DNA from: Novosphingobium sp.
Lineage (GTDB): Bacteria; Pseudomonadota; Alphaproteobacteria; Sphingomonadales; Sphingomonadaceae
Length of the DNA stretch: 64,000 nucleotides
Assembly (NCBI GenBank): GCA_017744735.1
Contig: JAGIAR010000004.1
Coordinates: forward strand, 1 to 64,000
Reading direction: 5' to 3'
Shown here: in pieces, positions 1 to 8,580 of the stretch
Position numbering within the stretch: position 1 is the stretch's first letter
Layout of the letters: each line of letters begins with the position of its first letter
The notes under the pieces: generated by a model
The model's database searches: none
What the model saw: only the letters and a program-made list of their open reading frames with translations
What the model was told of the DNA's origin: nothing
Program-made: the position numbers and the translations under genes

Positions 1-100
1 ACGCACCCGTGCGCCACTAGACCCGAAGGTCTCGTTCGACTTGCATGTGTTAGGCATGCCGCCAGCGTTCGTTCTGAGCCAGGATCAAACTCTCAAGTTT
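1..100 (-). rRNA. rrs: 16S ribosomal RNA, 5' end only (partial)
   Basis: Read on the minus strand, the segment contains the universal 16S 5' sequence (AGAGTTTGATCCTGGCTCAG) followed by GAACGAACGC and an alphaproteobacterial V1 region. The gene is transcribed leftward and continues off the left edge, so only about the first 100 bases are present. The exact 5' end (about 98-100) is estimated from the conserved start. Confidence 0.97.
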
Positions 101-335
101 GTGTCACACACCAAGCAGGCACGATCTGACGATCGTCGACCCGCAGGGCATGAGCTTCAAGGAGCCGATACCTGCACTGTCAAACGTATATGGATACGAA
201 TGGACATGCTCACCGCATCGCGAACGTGGCGTTCGCGAAGGATGTGGCAATCGGCTTAGTTTAACCGGTATCCGGAGCCTTAAACTCCCCGGACCGGGCG
301 CCGTCGCCCACATGTCCCTTCATCAAAAAACTAAC

Positions 336-349
336 GATTTCAAAGAGCC
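336..349 (-). promoter_or_regulatory. boxA-like rRNA antitermination site
   Basis: The minus strand reads GGCTCTTTGAAATC, close to the bacterial boxA consensus TGCTCTTTAACA. It lies in the leader between the promoter and 16S, where the Nus-factor antitermination complex loads. The call rests on motif and position only. Confidence 0.6.
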
Positions 350-476
350 GCCAAACAAAAGAGGCGGACAACTAGTGTCCCCGAATTTGTGTTCCGGGGG
401 ACTGCTGTCCTATCCATGTTGGCGACCGGGTGGAGGACCGTTTCTTTCGAAGCGGCGTCCCCGTCCGGTGAACAGC

Positions 477-505
477 CCTCTAGTGGGGGTCGCTGAGTCG
501 GTCAA
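477..505 (-). promoter_or_regulatory. rRNA operon promoter
   Basis: The minus strand has TTGACC (505-500), a 17-base spacer and TAGAGG (482-477), a good sigma-70-type promoter pointing at the 16S gene. Directly upstream is an A-rich run (ACAAAATTGCAAAAAGG) like an UP element. Spacing and location support an rRNA P1-type promoter with a leader of roughly 370 bases. Confidence 0.75.
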
Positions 506-640
506 CGCCTTTTTGCAATTTTGTTTCAAACCCCTGCAAACCGTGGGTTTGGGGCGGTGAAGTGACGGAAATCCGCCGATCCCGGCCCTCAGAGGGTCTC
601 TTTACCCCGTGGTAAACGGCTCGGTGACATAAGATTTTTT

Positions 641-2113
641 ATGGAAAGTGCCTCTCACGCGGCGACGCCGCCCGCCGATTCACTGCGCGATCAGGTGCGC
701 AAGGCCGTGCTGTGGCGCTCCGGATCGCAGATTGCGGGCCAATTGATCACCTGGGCCTCCACCTTTCTCGTGATTCGGATCCTCTCGCCGTCCGACTACG
801 GGCTTTATGCGATGACCAGCGTGGTGCTGGTGCTGCTCAGCCTGATGAACGGCTACGGCCTGTCGAACGCGCTGATCCAGAAGCGCGAAACCAGCGACCG
901 CATGCTGCGCCAGCTGTTCGGCATGCTGATCGTGCTCAACGGGGCGCTGGCGATTCTCCAGATCGCCGCCGCGCCGCTGGTCGCTTCCTATTACGGGCAG
1001 CCGCGCGTCGCCCAGCTGCTGCAGGTGCAGGCGCTGATCTATCTGACCAACCCGTTCCTGGCGCTCGCCTATGCGGTGCTGTCGCGGCAGATGGACTTCC
1101 GCAAGCAGGCGCAGGTCAATCTCGTCTCCGGCCTGCTCGCCGCCTTCGCCGCGCTCGGCGGCGCGATGGGCGGGCTCGGGGTGTGGACGCTGGTGCTGGC
1201 GCCGCTGGTCGGCTTTGCGAGCCGCGCCTTCGGCATGACCATAGCCGCGCGCACCTTCATCCGCCCGAGCTTCTCGTTCAGGGGCGCATGGGACCTCGCC
1301 CATTACGGCGGGATGGTCGCGGTCGGGCAATTGTTCTGGTTCGTGCAGACCCAGGCCGACATCGTGATCGCCGGCCGGGCGTTCGATCCGCACCTGCTCG
1401 GGATCTACACCACCAGCCTGTTCCTGACCCAGCTGTTCGTGAACAAGTTCGTGCCGCCGATCAACGAGGTCGCGTTCAGCGCCTATGCGCGGGTGAAGCA
1501 TGATACCGACGCGATGGCGCTGGGCTTCCTCAAGGCGGTGCGGGTGCTGACGCTGATCGGCATGCCCTTTTGCCTCGGGGTCGCCGCCAGCGCACAGCCG
1601 CTGGTCGAGGTCGTGCTCGGCCCCAAGTGGGCAGAGACCGCGCCGGTGATCGCGCTGCTCGGCTTCGCCATGCCGCTGATGATGCTGCAGGTGCTGTTCG
1701 GCCCGGCGACGAACGCCGCGGGGCAGCCGGGCATCTATACCAAGACGTCGATCGCGGGCGCGGTGCTGCTGCCGGTCGCCTTCCTGATCGGGGTGCATTG
1801 GGGCGCGACCGGGATCGCGATCGCCTGGATCGCGGGCTATCTGCCGCTGGTTGCGATCTCGAGCCGCTGGGTGCTGCCGGTGCTGGCGATTCGCCTCGGC
1901 GATTTCCTGGCCGCGCTGGTCCCGCCGACGCTCGCGGGGATCGCCATGTTCGTCGGGGTCAAGCTGGTCGAGGCCGCGCTGCCCCCGCTTCCGCCCGTCT
2001 TGGAACTGGCGGCGCTGGTTGCCGCCGGCGGGCTGATCTACGGCGGCTGGCTGCTCGCCTTCGCGCGCGAGCGGATCGGCGAGGTGATCGACCTCGCGCG
2101 GCGCCGGGGCTAG
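641..2113 (+). CDS. Lipopolysaccharide/exopolysaccharide flippase (Wzx/MOP family)
   Basis: A 490-residue integral membrane protein with about 12-14 hydrophobic segments. It matches the polysaccharide-translocase branch of the MOP superfamily: an N-terminal charged amphipathic stretch, then the GSQIAGQLITWAS and ILSPSDYGLYAM region typical of these flippases. Such proteins move lipid-linked oligosaccharide units across the inner membrane. Length fits the family (450-500). Two minus-strand glycosyltransferase-like genes converge on its 3' end (4-base overlap with the next stop), so this is probably a small surface-glycan locus. The substrate cannot be told. Confidence 0.88.
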   Translation: MESASHAATPPADSLRDQVRKAVLWRSGSQIAGQLITWASTFLVIRILSPSDYGLYAMTSVVLVLLSLMNGYGLSNALIQKRETSDRMLRQLFGMLIVLNGALAILQIAAAPLVASYYGQPRVAQLLQVQALIYLTNPFLALAYAVLSRQMDFRKQAQVNLVSGLLAAFAALGGAMGGLGVWTLVLAPLVGFASRAFGMTIAARTFIRPSFSFRGAWDLAHYGGMVAVGQLFWFVQTQADIVIAGRAFDPHLLGIYTTSLFLTQLFVNKFVPPINEVAFSAYARVKHDTDAMALGFLKAVRVLTLIGMPFCLGVAASAQPLVEVVLGPKWAETAPVIALLGFAMPLMMLQVLFGPATNAAGQPGIYTKTSIAGAVLLPVAFLIGVHWGATGIAIAWIAGYLPLVAISSRWVLPVLAIRLGDFLAALVPPTLAGIAMFVGVKLVEAALPPLPPVLELAALVAAGGLIYGGWLLAFARERIGEVIDLARRRG

Positions 2114-3039
2114 CTGCGGTTTTTCAGGAAGGCGATCGCCCGCCGGGTCGCTTCGACATAGGCGCCGCGGTGGAAGCGGTAGGTGCCGATGAAATGCGCG
2201 AAGGCCACGTCGGCCGGGAGCGGCTCGTTCCAGAAATTGAGATAGCGCGCATAGGGCAGCAGCACCGGCTCGCCCTCGTTCGCGACGATCACATTGGACA
2301 TCACTTGCTCGCTGCCCCAGCGCTTCCAGCTGTCCATCCCGATCACCGCCTCGACATCGCGGCTGTACTGCTCGGCAACGTCGCGCCCCAAGCCGCCGGG
2401 CTTGAACCCGACGAAACCGGCGCAGGCGCGTACATAATGTGCCGGCTGCGGCAACGCCCCGCTGGTCTGCGGCAGGATTTCCTCCGCGGCACCCTGGACA
2501 TGGGTGCCGGGTGAGAACGGATCGAGCCCCGGGATCGTCTTCACGAATTCGTCGATCGGCAGCCAGCGCGCGCTCGCTTCGCCCATCAGGGTGAAATCGC
2601 GCCCGGCGTCGATCGCCGCGAGCACTTCTGGAACGGGGCCAAGCGTGACCGTGTCGGAATCGACCTGCACCACATAATGATCCCGCCGCAGGTCGAGCAG
2701 CAGCAGCAGCCGTTCCCACACGCAATAGCGCGGGCACGGCCCGACATCGACCTCGGCGAAATCGTGCAATTCGGGATTGCCCAGATGATGCGCAAGATGC
2801 GCCTTGTCGCTGGCGGTCAGCGTTCCATCGTCGAGAATCACGATCCGACCGCGGCCTAGCCGCGCATGCAGCGACTTAATCGCGACGAGATAGGGCAGCA
2901 GCACCCGCGTGCCGATCATCGAGAACAGGATCACCCCGTCGCCCTTCGGCGCGATCGGCGGCGTGTCGAGCACCGCGCGCGCCTGCCGGAGATAAAGGAA
3001 CTCCCGCGTCAGCCGGATCAGTTTGTCGCGCAATGTCAT
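2110..3039 (-). CDS. Putative GT-A-fold glycosyltransferase (hypothetical)
   Basis: A 309-residue cytosolic protein. Residues 35-130 have the look of a GT-A glycosyltransferase: alternating hydrophobic strands ending in YVVQVDSDTVTLG, where D127-S128-D129 is a DXD-type metal/nucleotide-sugar site. The C-terminal half contains WGSEQVMSN and HFIGTYRFH, similar in layout to GT8-like enzymes. I chose ATG 3039 because upstream sequence in the same frame overlaps the next gene and is a shadow. Its neighbours are a GT2 enzyme and a flippase, which suggests glycan assembly. The family assignment is inference. Confidence 0.7.
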   Translation of the reverse strand: MTLRDKLIRLTREFLYLRQARAVLDTPPIAPKGDGVILFSMIGTRVLLPYLVAIKSLHARLGRGRIVILDDGTLTASDKAHLAHHLGNPELHDFAEVDVGPCPRYCVWERLLLLLDLRRDHYVVQVDSDTVTLGPVPEVLAAIDAGRDFTLMGEASARWLPIDEFVKTIPGLDPFSPGTHVQGAAEEILPQTSGALPQPAHYVRACAGFVGFKPGGLGRDVAEQYSRDVEAVIGMDSWKRWGSEQVMSNVIVANEGEPVLLPYARYLNFWNEPLPADVAFAHFIGTYRFHRGAYVEATRRAIAFLKNRS

Positions 3040-3062
3040 CGGCGTGCAGCTAGCATATCGCT

Positions 3063-3920
3063 TTAGCGAGCAGAAGCGGCGGCACGTGCCATGCGCGCAA
3101 GCGCCCGGCGGTCGAACCACCACAGCTGCGGGTGACGGCGAGGGGTGAACTGCGACAGCCAGGCGGGATAGAGAGCGGCCAGCCGATGGGGCAGTCCCCG
3201 GGGCCCCTCCGCGCGCATGATCCGGGTGATGATCCGGTTCTGGAAATGACGCACGGAGTAGTTGATCATCCGGCGGTACTGTATCCGGATCGTCGCGGGC
3301 GAGAACAGCGAGGCCGGCTCGCACAGGAAACCCGCCTGGGGACATGGGACCACCCGCATATCGTCCCAGTGATCCTCGTTGGCCAGATCGGTCTTGGCCA
3401 GCGCACCGAGCAGCCCGTCGTCGCCCACCAGGTCTTCCGGCAGGCGGATGTCCGCCGCGCGCATGCGGTGGACGAAGCTGCCGCGCAGCGCATAGAGATC
3501 GCCGAACAGGCCCCGGCTCTCGATCATCTGCGCGCGATAGGCTTCGGCGTTGCGCCCGTTGCACGGCATGCCGGCCGCGGCATTGGCGAACGGATGGTCG
3601 GCAAGCGCCTTGACCAGCGCATCGATCGAGCCGGGCAGGATCTCCGCGTCGCCGTCGATGAACACGAAGACATCGCCATCGATTCCCGGCGTATCGAGCG
3701 CGAAGCGGTTCCAGCTCCGCGACTTGCCGCCCAGCGGATATTCGTGAACCGTAACCCCGGCAAATCCGCGCGCGATTTCGGCCGTGCCGTCGCTCGAACC
3801 GTTGACGACCACATGCACTTCGATCGCCGGGTCGCCGAGCGGCAGGCTCGCGAGGCAGCGCGCAATCCGCCGCTCCTCGTTATGGGCCAGCACGGCGACG
3901 ACGGTTGTGGGTCCGACCAT
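3063..3920 (-). CDS. Glycosyltransferase family 2
   Basis: A 285-residue protein starting with the GT2 signature: VVAVLAHNEERRIARCLASL, then VVVNGSSDGTAEIA and, at residues 87-91, FIDGD with D89-G90-D91 as the DXD metal site. It should transfer a sugar from a nucleotide donor to a lipid or glycan acceptor at the cytosolic face of the membrane. A single weak hydrophobic segment may attach it peripherally. It is followed 23 bases downstream by the second glycosyltransferase (2110-3039), so the two probably form an operon read leftward from the 3921-4064 gap. Confidence 0.88.
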   Translation of the reverse strand: MVGPTTVVAVLAHNEERRIARCLASLPLGDPAIEVHVVVNGSSDGTAEIARGFAGVTVHEYPLGGKSRSWNRFALDTPGIDGDVFVFIDGDAEILPGSIDALVKALADHPFANAAAGMPCNGRNAEAYRAQMIESRGLFGDLYALRGSFVHRMRAADIRLPEDLVGDDGLLGALAKTDLANEDHWDDMRVVPCPQAGFLCEPASLFSPATIRIQYRRMINYSVRHFQNRIITRIMRAEGPRGLPHRLAALYPAWLSQFTPRRHPQLWWFDRRALARMARAAASAR

Positions 3921-4022
3921 CCGACCGGAATAGCGCCGAAGGTTAAATTTCGGGTTTCACGGTTAAGCACGCCGCGGGCGCATAGATGGCTCCCGCCGCG
4001 CAATCGTGTTATGGATTGCCGA

Positions 4023-4048
4023 TACCGGACCCACCAGCGAGTCCGGTA
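4023..4048 (+). repeat. Inverted repeat just upstream of the retropepsin gene
   Basis: TACCGGAC (4023-4030) and GTCCGGTA (4041-4048) form a perfect 8-bp inverted repeat with a 10-base loop. It ends 3 bases before the GGGAG ribosome binding site of the next gene. It could be an operator or an mRNA hairpin controlling translation; no function is shown. Confidence 0.5.
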
Positions 4049-4064
4049 ATTGGGAGTGCAGGCT

Positions 4065-5024
4065 ATGGGCTGGTTAGCAGTCGCATCCGCCGCCCTCGTC
4101 ACGGCGGCTACAACCTCCAATGTCACCACCGACTCACAGGACGTGCAAGGCGCCGCGACGAGCGCGCCGCTTGGCCAGCCGCCCGGCCCGGTAGACGTGA
4201 TCCGGACCGCGAAGGAAGAAAACGACCGCCTGACCGTGCCGGTCACGGTCGAAGGGCACGGGCCCTACCGGTTCCTGATCGATACCGGCGCGCAAGCGAC
4301 GGTGCTGTCGCGCGACCTGGCCGACCGGCTGGGGGTCGCCGACCGCAAGCCGGCGACGCTGATCGGGATGTCGAGCCGGGCGCAGACCGAAGTCGCGCCG
4401 GTGATGGAGCTCGGGCTCGGTCGGCGTTCCTTCTATATCGAGACCGTTCCGCTGGTCGCGCAGGAGAACATCGGCGACGCCGACGGGATCCTCGGCATCG
4501 ACAGCCTCCAGGAACAGCGCGTGCTGCTCGATTTCAAGGCGCGGACCTTCTCGGTGGCCGATACCGGCGCATCGGGCGAGGATCGGGGCTACGACATCGT
4601 GGTGCGGGCGCGGCGCGTGCTCGGCCAGCTGGTCATCACCGATGCCGAGATCGACGGTGTGCGGGTCGCGGTGATCATCGGTACCGGGGCGCAGGGCAGT
4701 GTCGGCAATCTCGCGCTGCAGGAGAAGCTCCGCGGGCGCGACTTCGGGGAGGCACAGATGACCGACATCAATGGCGATATGCAGTCGAGCAGCCTCAAGC
4801 TGGCCCGCAAGGTCTCGATCGGCCGGATCGGGGTGAACAACATCGCGATCGCCTTCGTCGATTCGCCCAGTTTCAAGGCGCTCGGGCTCGACCGCAAGCC
4901 GGCGATGGTGCTGGGGATGAGCGAGTTGCGGCTGTTCAAGCGGGTGGCGATCGACTTCAAGCAGCGCAAGGTGCTGTTCGACCTGCCGGCGGACGCCAGC
5001 TGGTCCAGCGGAATGCCCGGCTAG
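4065..5024 (+). CDS. Retropepsin-like aspartic protease, periplasmic (clan AA, two domains)
   Basis: 319 residues with an N-terminal signal-like hydrophobic stretch, then two tandem retropepsin-like domains. The first has the complete catalytic motif FLIDTGAQATVLS and a downstream GILGID loop. The second has VIIGTGAQGS, where the catalytic Asp is replaced by Gly, and a later LGMSEL loop. A two-domain protein with one Asp may still fold as a pseudodimer, but ordinary pepsin-type catalysis needs two Asp residues. I chose ATG 4065 over the in-frame TTG at 4050 because GGGAG sits 8 bases before it. The substrate is unknown. Confidence 0.8.
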   Translation: MGWLAVASAALVTAATTSNVTTDSQDVQGAATSAPLGQPPGPVDVIRTAKEENDRLTVPVTVEGHGPYRFLIDTGAQATVLSRDLADRLGVADRKPATLIGMSSRAQTEVAPVMELGLGRRSFYIETVPLVAQENIGDADGILGIDSLQEQRVLLDFKARTFSVADTGASGEDRGYDIVVRARRVLGQLVITDAEIDGVRVAVIIGTGAQGSVGNLALQEKLRGRDFGEAQMTDINGDMQSSSLKLARKVSIGRIGVNNIAIAFVDSPSFKALGLDRKPAMVLGMSELRLFKRVAIDFKQRKVLFDLPADASWSSGMPG

Positions 5025-5086
5025 CGTCGTCCGTTCTTCGCGCGGGCCATTGCCCTTTCGGGAGCGAAGGCCCACTTGCGTCGGCA

Positions 5087-6907
5087 ATGCCGCCCGACGC
5101 TCCTTCCCGCCCCGACCGCACGCCCGCCGACTGGCGCACCGTGAAGCGCTTCCTGCCCTATCTGTGGCAGAGCGGGCGCAAGGGCGTGCGCACGCGGTTG
5201 GCGATGGCGCTGCTGCTGATCCTGCTGTCCAAGCTCACCGTCTTCTCGATGCCCTATGCGATGCGCAGCCTGACCAACGACATGGCGGGGCCCTCGAGCC
5301 AGCCGGTGATGTGGGCCGCGATCTGGCTGGTGGTCGCCTATACCGCCGCGCGCTTCACCACCGTGCTGTTCGACAATATCCGCAACGTGGTGTTCGAACG
5401 CGTCGGCCAGACCTCGGTGCAGATGCTGGCGGAAGACGTGTTCGTGCGGCTGCACCGGCTTTCGCTGCGGTTCCACCTCGCCCGCCGCACCGGCGAGGTG
5501 ACCAAGATCATCGAGCGCGGGACCAAGAGCATCAACAACATGCTCTATTTCCTGCTGTTCAACATCGCACCGACCGTGCTCGAGCTCGGGATCTCCACCG
5601 CGATCTTCTACAGCAATTTCGGCTGGGGCCTCGTGGCGGTCACGCTGGCCTCGGTGATCGCCTATATCGTCGTGACCACCAAGATCACCGAGTGGCGCGC
5701 CGCGCTGCGCCTCAGGATGAACGAGCTCGACGGGCAAGCGCTCGGCCGCGCGGTCGATTCGCTGCTGAACTACGAGACGGTGAAGTATTTCGGCGCCGAA
5801 GCCCGCGAGCATGCGCGCTATTCGCAGGCAGCCGAGAGCTACATGAACGCCGCGGTGAAGAGCGAGAACTCGCTCGCCCTGCTCAACGTGCTCCAGGCCG
5901 TCATCACCAACCTGCTGATGGGCGGCGCGATGGCCTATACGGTATGGGAGTGGAGCCGGGGGCACCTGCGGGTGGGGGACCTGGTGTTCGTGAACATGCT
6001 GCTGATGCAGCTGTTCCGCCCGCTCGACTTCCTCGGCATGGTCTATCGCACGATCCGCCAGGGGCTGATCGACATGGCGCAGATGTTCGCGCTGATCGAT
6101 ACCGAGGTCGAAGTGCGGGACGCGCCGGGTGCGCCCGCGCTGATCGTCAACGAGCCGACGGTCGTGTTCGACAACGTCGTGTTCGGTTACGACAAGGAAC
6201 GCACGATCCTGCACGGGCTCAGCCTCGAGGTCCCGGCGGGCAGGTCGGTGGCGATCGTCGGCCCGTCGGGCGCGGGCAAATCCACCATCGGCCGGCTGCT
6301 GTTCCGCTTCTACGATCCGTGGGAGGGCCGCATCCTGATCGCGGGGCAGGACATTTCGCAGGTCACGCAGGAGAGCTTGCGCTCGGTGATCGGGATCGTT
6401 CCGCAGGACAGCGTGCTGTTCAACGACACGATCGGGTACAACATCGCCTATGGCCGCGGCGACGCGGACATGGGCGACGTAACCGCGGCGGCCCGCGGGG
6501 CGGCGATCCTGCCCTTCATCGAGCGCCTGCCGGCAGGCTTCGACACCCAGGTCGGCGAACGCGGGCTCAAGCTCTCGGGCGGCGAGAAGCAGCGGGTCGC
6601 GATCGCGCGCACGCTGGTCAAGAACCCCCCGATCCTGCTGCTCGACGAAGCGACCAGCGCGCTCGACACCAGGACTGAGCAGGAGATCCTGGCAACACTG
6701 CGCAGGATTTCCGAGGACCGCACCACGATCTCGATCGCGCACCGGCTTTCGACCATCGCCGATTCGGATTTGATCTACGTCATGCAAGAAGGGCGGCTGG
6801 CGGAGCAGGGTACCCATCTCGAACTGCTGCGCCACGACGGGCTCTATGCCGAAATGTGGGCGCGCCAGCTGATCGAGGGCGAAGAACTGGACGCGGCGGC
6901 GGAGTAG
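5087..6907 (+). CDS. Atm1-type ABC exporter (ABCB7/HMT1 class), fused TMD-NBD
   Basis: 606 residues: six transmembrane helices (about 45-330), then a nucleotide-binding domain with Walker A GPSGAGKS (392-399), signature LSGGEKQR (from 496), Walker B ILLLDEATSALD (from 516) and H-loop His552. From memory, the sequence runs almost co-linearly with the structurally known Novosphingobium NaAtm1 (608 aa), including the stretches LSLRFHLARRTGEVTK and FNDTIGYNIAYGR. That exporter moves glutathione-linked metals or thiols to the periplasm as a homodimer. ATG 5087 matches the family N-terminus; sequence upstream in frame overlaps the protease gene and is not real. Confidence 0.93.
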   Translation: MPPDAPSRPDRTPADWRTVKRFLPYLWQSGRKGVRTRLAMALLLILLSKLTVFSMPYAMRSLTNDMAGPSSQPVMWAAIWLVVAYTAARFTTVLFDNIRNVVFERVGQTSVQMLAEDVFVRLHRLSLRFHLARRTGEVTKIIERGTKSINNMLYFLLFNIAPTVLELGISTAIFYSNFGWGLVAVTLASVIAYIVVTTKITEWRAALRLRMNELDGQALGRAVDSLLNYETVKYFGAEAREHARYSQAAESYMNAAVKSENSLALLNVLQAVITNLLMGGAMAYTVWEWSRGHLRVGDLVFVNMLLMQLFRPLDFLGMVYRTIRQGLIDMAQMFALIDTEVEVRDAPGAPALIVNEPTVVFDNVVFGYDKERTILHGLSLEVPAGRSVAIVGPSGAGKSTIGRLLFRFYDPWEGRILIAGQDISQVTQESLRSVIGIVPQDSVLFNDTIGYNIAYGRGDADMGDVTAAARGAAILPFIERLPAGFDTQVGERGLKLSGGEKQRVAIARTLVKNPPILLLDEATSALDTRTEQEILATLRRISEDRTTISIAHRLSTIADSDLIYVMQEGRLAEQGTHLELLRHDGLYAEMWARQLIEGEELDAAAE

Positions 6908-6928
6908 CGGCAGCGTCGGGAGACTACG

Positions 6929-7447
6929 ATGCTGAAACTCGCAATGCTGCCGCTGCTGGTGCTTACGGTGGCCGCCGTGCCGGTCCCGACAGGGAGCGAC
7001 GACACCGCCTATATCCGCAGCTACATGCAAGGCCCGGTCAACGACGCGACCAACCGACTGTGGGCCGTAGGCAATGCGGCGATGGACGACGAAGGCGGAA
7101 TCGACCCCGCGCGGATGACCGATCCCGACTGGGACGAGCTCGTCCATTCTGCCGACCTGCTCGAGGTTTCGGCGAGCAAGCTCGCCGATGCGCCTACGAT
7201 CCGGGCCGCGATGCCGGGCCACGAGCGGGACGTGCAGCCGGGCGCCTATTCGATGAAGGACGTGCAGGCCTATTTCGACGCCGACCCCCAAGCCTTCCGG
7301 ATCATGGCCCGCAAGCTGGCGGAGCACGCGGCGAAGATTTCGGCCGCGGCCAAGGCTCGCGAAGGCAAGCAGGCGGGGCTGCTGGTGGGCGAACTCGACC
7401 AGCTGTGCGAGTCCTGCCACGCCAAATACTGGTACCCGCAGGGCTAG
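6929..7447 (+). CDS. Periplasmic cytochrome c'-like protein (tandem copy 1)
   Basis: 172 residues with a signal peptide (about 1-20) and a single heme-c motif CESCH at residues 160-164 close to the C terminus, as in cytochrome c' (a four-helix bundle with the heme site at the end). GGGAGA precedes the ATG. It begins 21 bases after the Atm1-like exporter, so is probably co-transcribed. The next gene is a paralogue sharing the CESCH motif and the following K/E-F/Y-WYP stretch. Sixth-ligand state and function cannot be read from sequence. Confidence 0.8.
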   Translation: MLKLAMLPLLVLTVAAVPVPTGSDDTAYIRSYMQGPVNDATNRLWAVGNAAMDDEGGIDPARMTDPDWDELVHSADLLEVSASKLADAPTIRAAMPGHERDVQPGAYSMKDVQAYFDADPQAFRIMARKLAEHAAKISAAAKAREGKQAGLLVGELDQLCESCHAKYWYPQG

Positions 7448-7537
7448 CGCCCGTCCCAGATCGAATCGATCCACCGGACGCGATTGCGCAGGCCCGCCGC
7501 TCCCGGCTAAAAGGCGCCTGCGCTGAGAGGAGGCTCA

Positions 7538-8149
7538 ATGAAATCCCGACTGACGATTCTCGCCCTGGGCGTTGCCGCGCTCGGTCTTGCGTCGTGCAAC
7601 AAGCAGCCGGCGGCGGAAGCGCCGCAACAGCTGACCCTGCACGAGATCATGAAGGACCAGATCGACGCGAACGCGGACAAATTGTGGGAAGTCACCAATC
7701 CCGCGATCGGCGATGCGGCCGGTTTGGATCCGGCCAAGATGGACGACGCGCGCTGGGCGAAGACGATCGAGCTCGCGACCAAGGTTCAGGACGCGGCCAA
7801 GCAGATCGCCGCGCTCGACCCGATCGTGGCGGTGAAGCCCGGCGTGAAGATCGCCGACGAGGATGTGCCCTTCGGCGATTCGGCCGAGAGCGTGCAGGCC
7901 AACATCGACAAGGACCCTGAAGGGCTGCGCAATTTCGCGACTACGCTGGCCAACCACATGGGCGACCTGATCGCCGCCGCGAAGGTGAAAGACGTGGCCA
8001 AGGCCGGCCCGCTGATCGACCAGCTCGATGGCGTGTGCGAAAGTTGCCACCTCGAATTCTGGTATCCGTCGCAGAAGGCGCTGGTCGAAAAGATCCGCGC
8101 CGAAGGCGGCGATCCGGAACTCGATCCGGCCAAGCAGAAGAAGAACTGA
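7538..8149 (+). CDS. Cytochrome c'-like lipoprotein (tandem copy 2)
   Basis: 203 residues. The N terminus has a lipobox (ALGLASC, Cys near residue 20), so the protein is probably lipid-anchored and periplasm-facing. A CESCH heme motif (167-171) is followed by LEFWYPSQ, closely matching CESCHAKYWYPQ of the gene just upstream, and both share a helical body with LWxVxNxA near the start. AGAGGAGG precedes the ATG. A lysine-rich tail (AKQKKN) follows the heme site. I read the pair as a tandem duplication where one copy became membrane-bound. Confidence 0.8.
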   Translation: MKSRLTILALGVAALGLASCNKQPAAEAPQQLTLHEIMKDQIDANADKLWEVTNPAIGDAAGLDPAKMDDARWAKTIELATKVQDAAKQIAALDPIVAVKPGVKIADEDVPFGDSAESVQANIDKDPEGLRNFATTLANHMGDLIAAAKVKDVAKAGPLIDQLDGVCESCHLEFWYPSQKALVEKIRAEGGDPELDPAKQKKN

Positions 8150-8155
8150 TTCTCC

Positions 8156-8180
8156 CCTCCCCCGCCTCAGGTGGGGGAGG
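8156..8180. terminator. Hairpin between convergent genes
   Basis: CCTCCCCC (8156-8163) pairs with GGGGGAGG (8173-8180) around a 9-base loop. It sits just past the cytochrome stop and overlaps the end of the convergent ACT-domain gene. There is no T-run, so intrinsic termination is likely but unproved. Confidence 0.5.
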
Positions 8181-8580
8181 CAGACTGCAATTCCAGCAAC
8201 AGCCGGAGCGCCTCGTCCGCGTCGGCGGCCGGAACGAACACATGATCGTGGTGGAATGCCGCGATCATGTTGCAGGCGATTCCCGCCCCGGCAAGCTTGG
8301 CCGATACCGCGGCGGTCAGCCCGACACCGTCGAGCGCCGAATGCACCGTCAGGACGATTCGCCGGTAGAGATCTCCGAGCGGCAGGTCGAAACCCCTCGC
8401 GACCTCCGGAGCGATCACGAACGACCATCCCTCGTCCTCGAGAAAAGCGGCAAGCGCGACTTCCGCGATCCGCCGCGAGCGATAACCGTCGGGCACGGTG
8501 ACGAAGCAGTACTCCGCCGGATCGAGCACCGGGTTCATTCCCGCGATCATCGCCCCCGCCGACCGGACCGGCTCGCTCAC
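8167..8580 (-). CDS. ACT-domain protein (CASTOR-type amino-acid-binding)
   Basis: About 137 residues resembling the small stand-alone ACT/CASTOR proteins: [10 protein letters not shown], an EGWSFVI strand, [20 protein letters not shown] and [14 protein letters not shown] near the end, the usual ligand-pocket segment. These proteins bind amino acids; a regulatory role is likely but the ligand is unknown. I chose GTG 8580 because it overlaps the hslU stop by 4 bases (GTGA), implying translational coupling. ATG starts lie about 10 and 14 codons in. Confidence 0.75.
   Translation of the reverse strand: MSEPVRSAGAMIAGMNPVLDPAEYCFVTVPDGYRSRRIAEVALAAFLEDEGWSFVIAPEVARGFDLPLGDLYRRIVLTVHSALDGVGLTAAVSAKLAGAGIACNMIAAFHHDHVFVPAADADEALRLLLELQSASPT

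Larger units (their letters stand above)
101..640. other. rRNA operon leader and upstream region, no protein gene
   Basis: This 540-base stretch separates the 16S gene from the flippase gene. It holds the rRNA leader (about 101-470, minus strand), a boxA-like antitermination site and a promoter with an AT-rich upstream element, listed separately. The short open frames here lack coding character and ribosome binding sites. A plus-strand promoter for the gene at 641 should lie near 590-640, but I cannot pick out clear boxes. Confidence 0.75.

Noticed and set aside
680-2737. Long antisense open frame (685 residues) over the flippase and part of the glycosyltransferase gene
   Set aside because: Arg/Gln/His-rich composition, no ribosome binding site, and it runs antisense to a well-supported membrane protein; typical artefact in GC-rich DNA.
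5021-7474. Antisense open frame of 817 residues over the ABC exporter
   Set aside because: Low-complexity His/Arg/Gln/Asp composition, and the opposite strand carries all ABC signatures.
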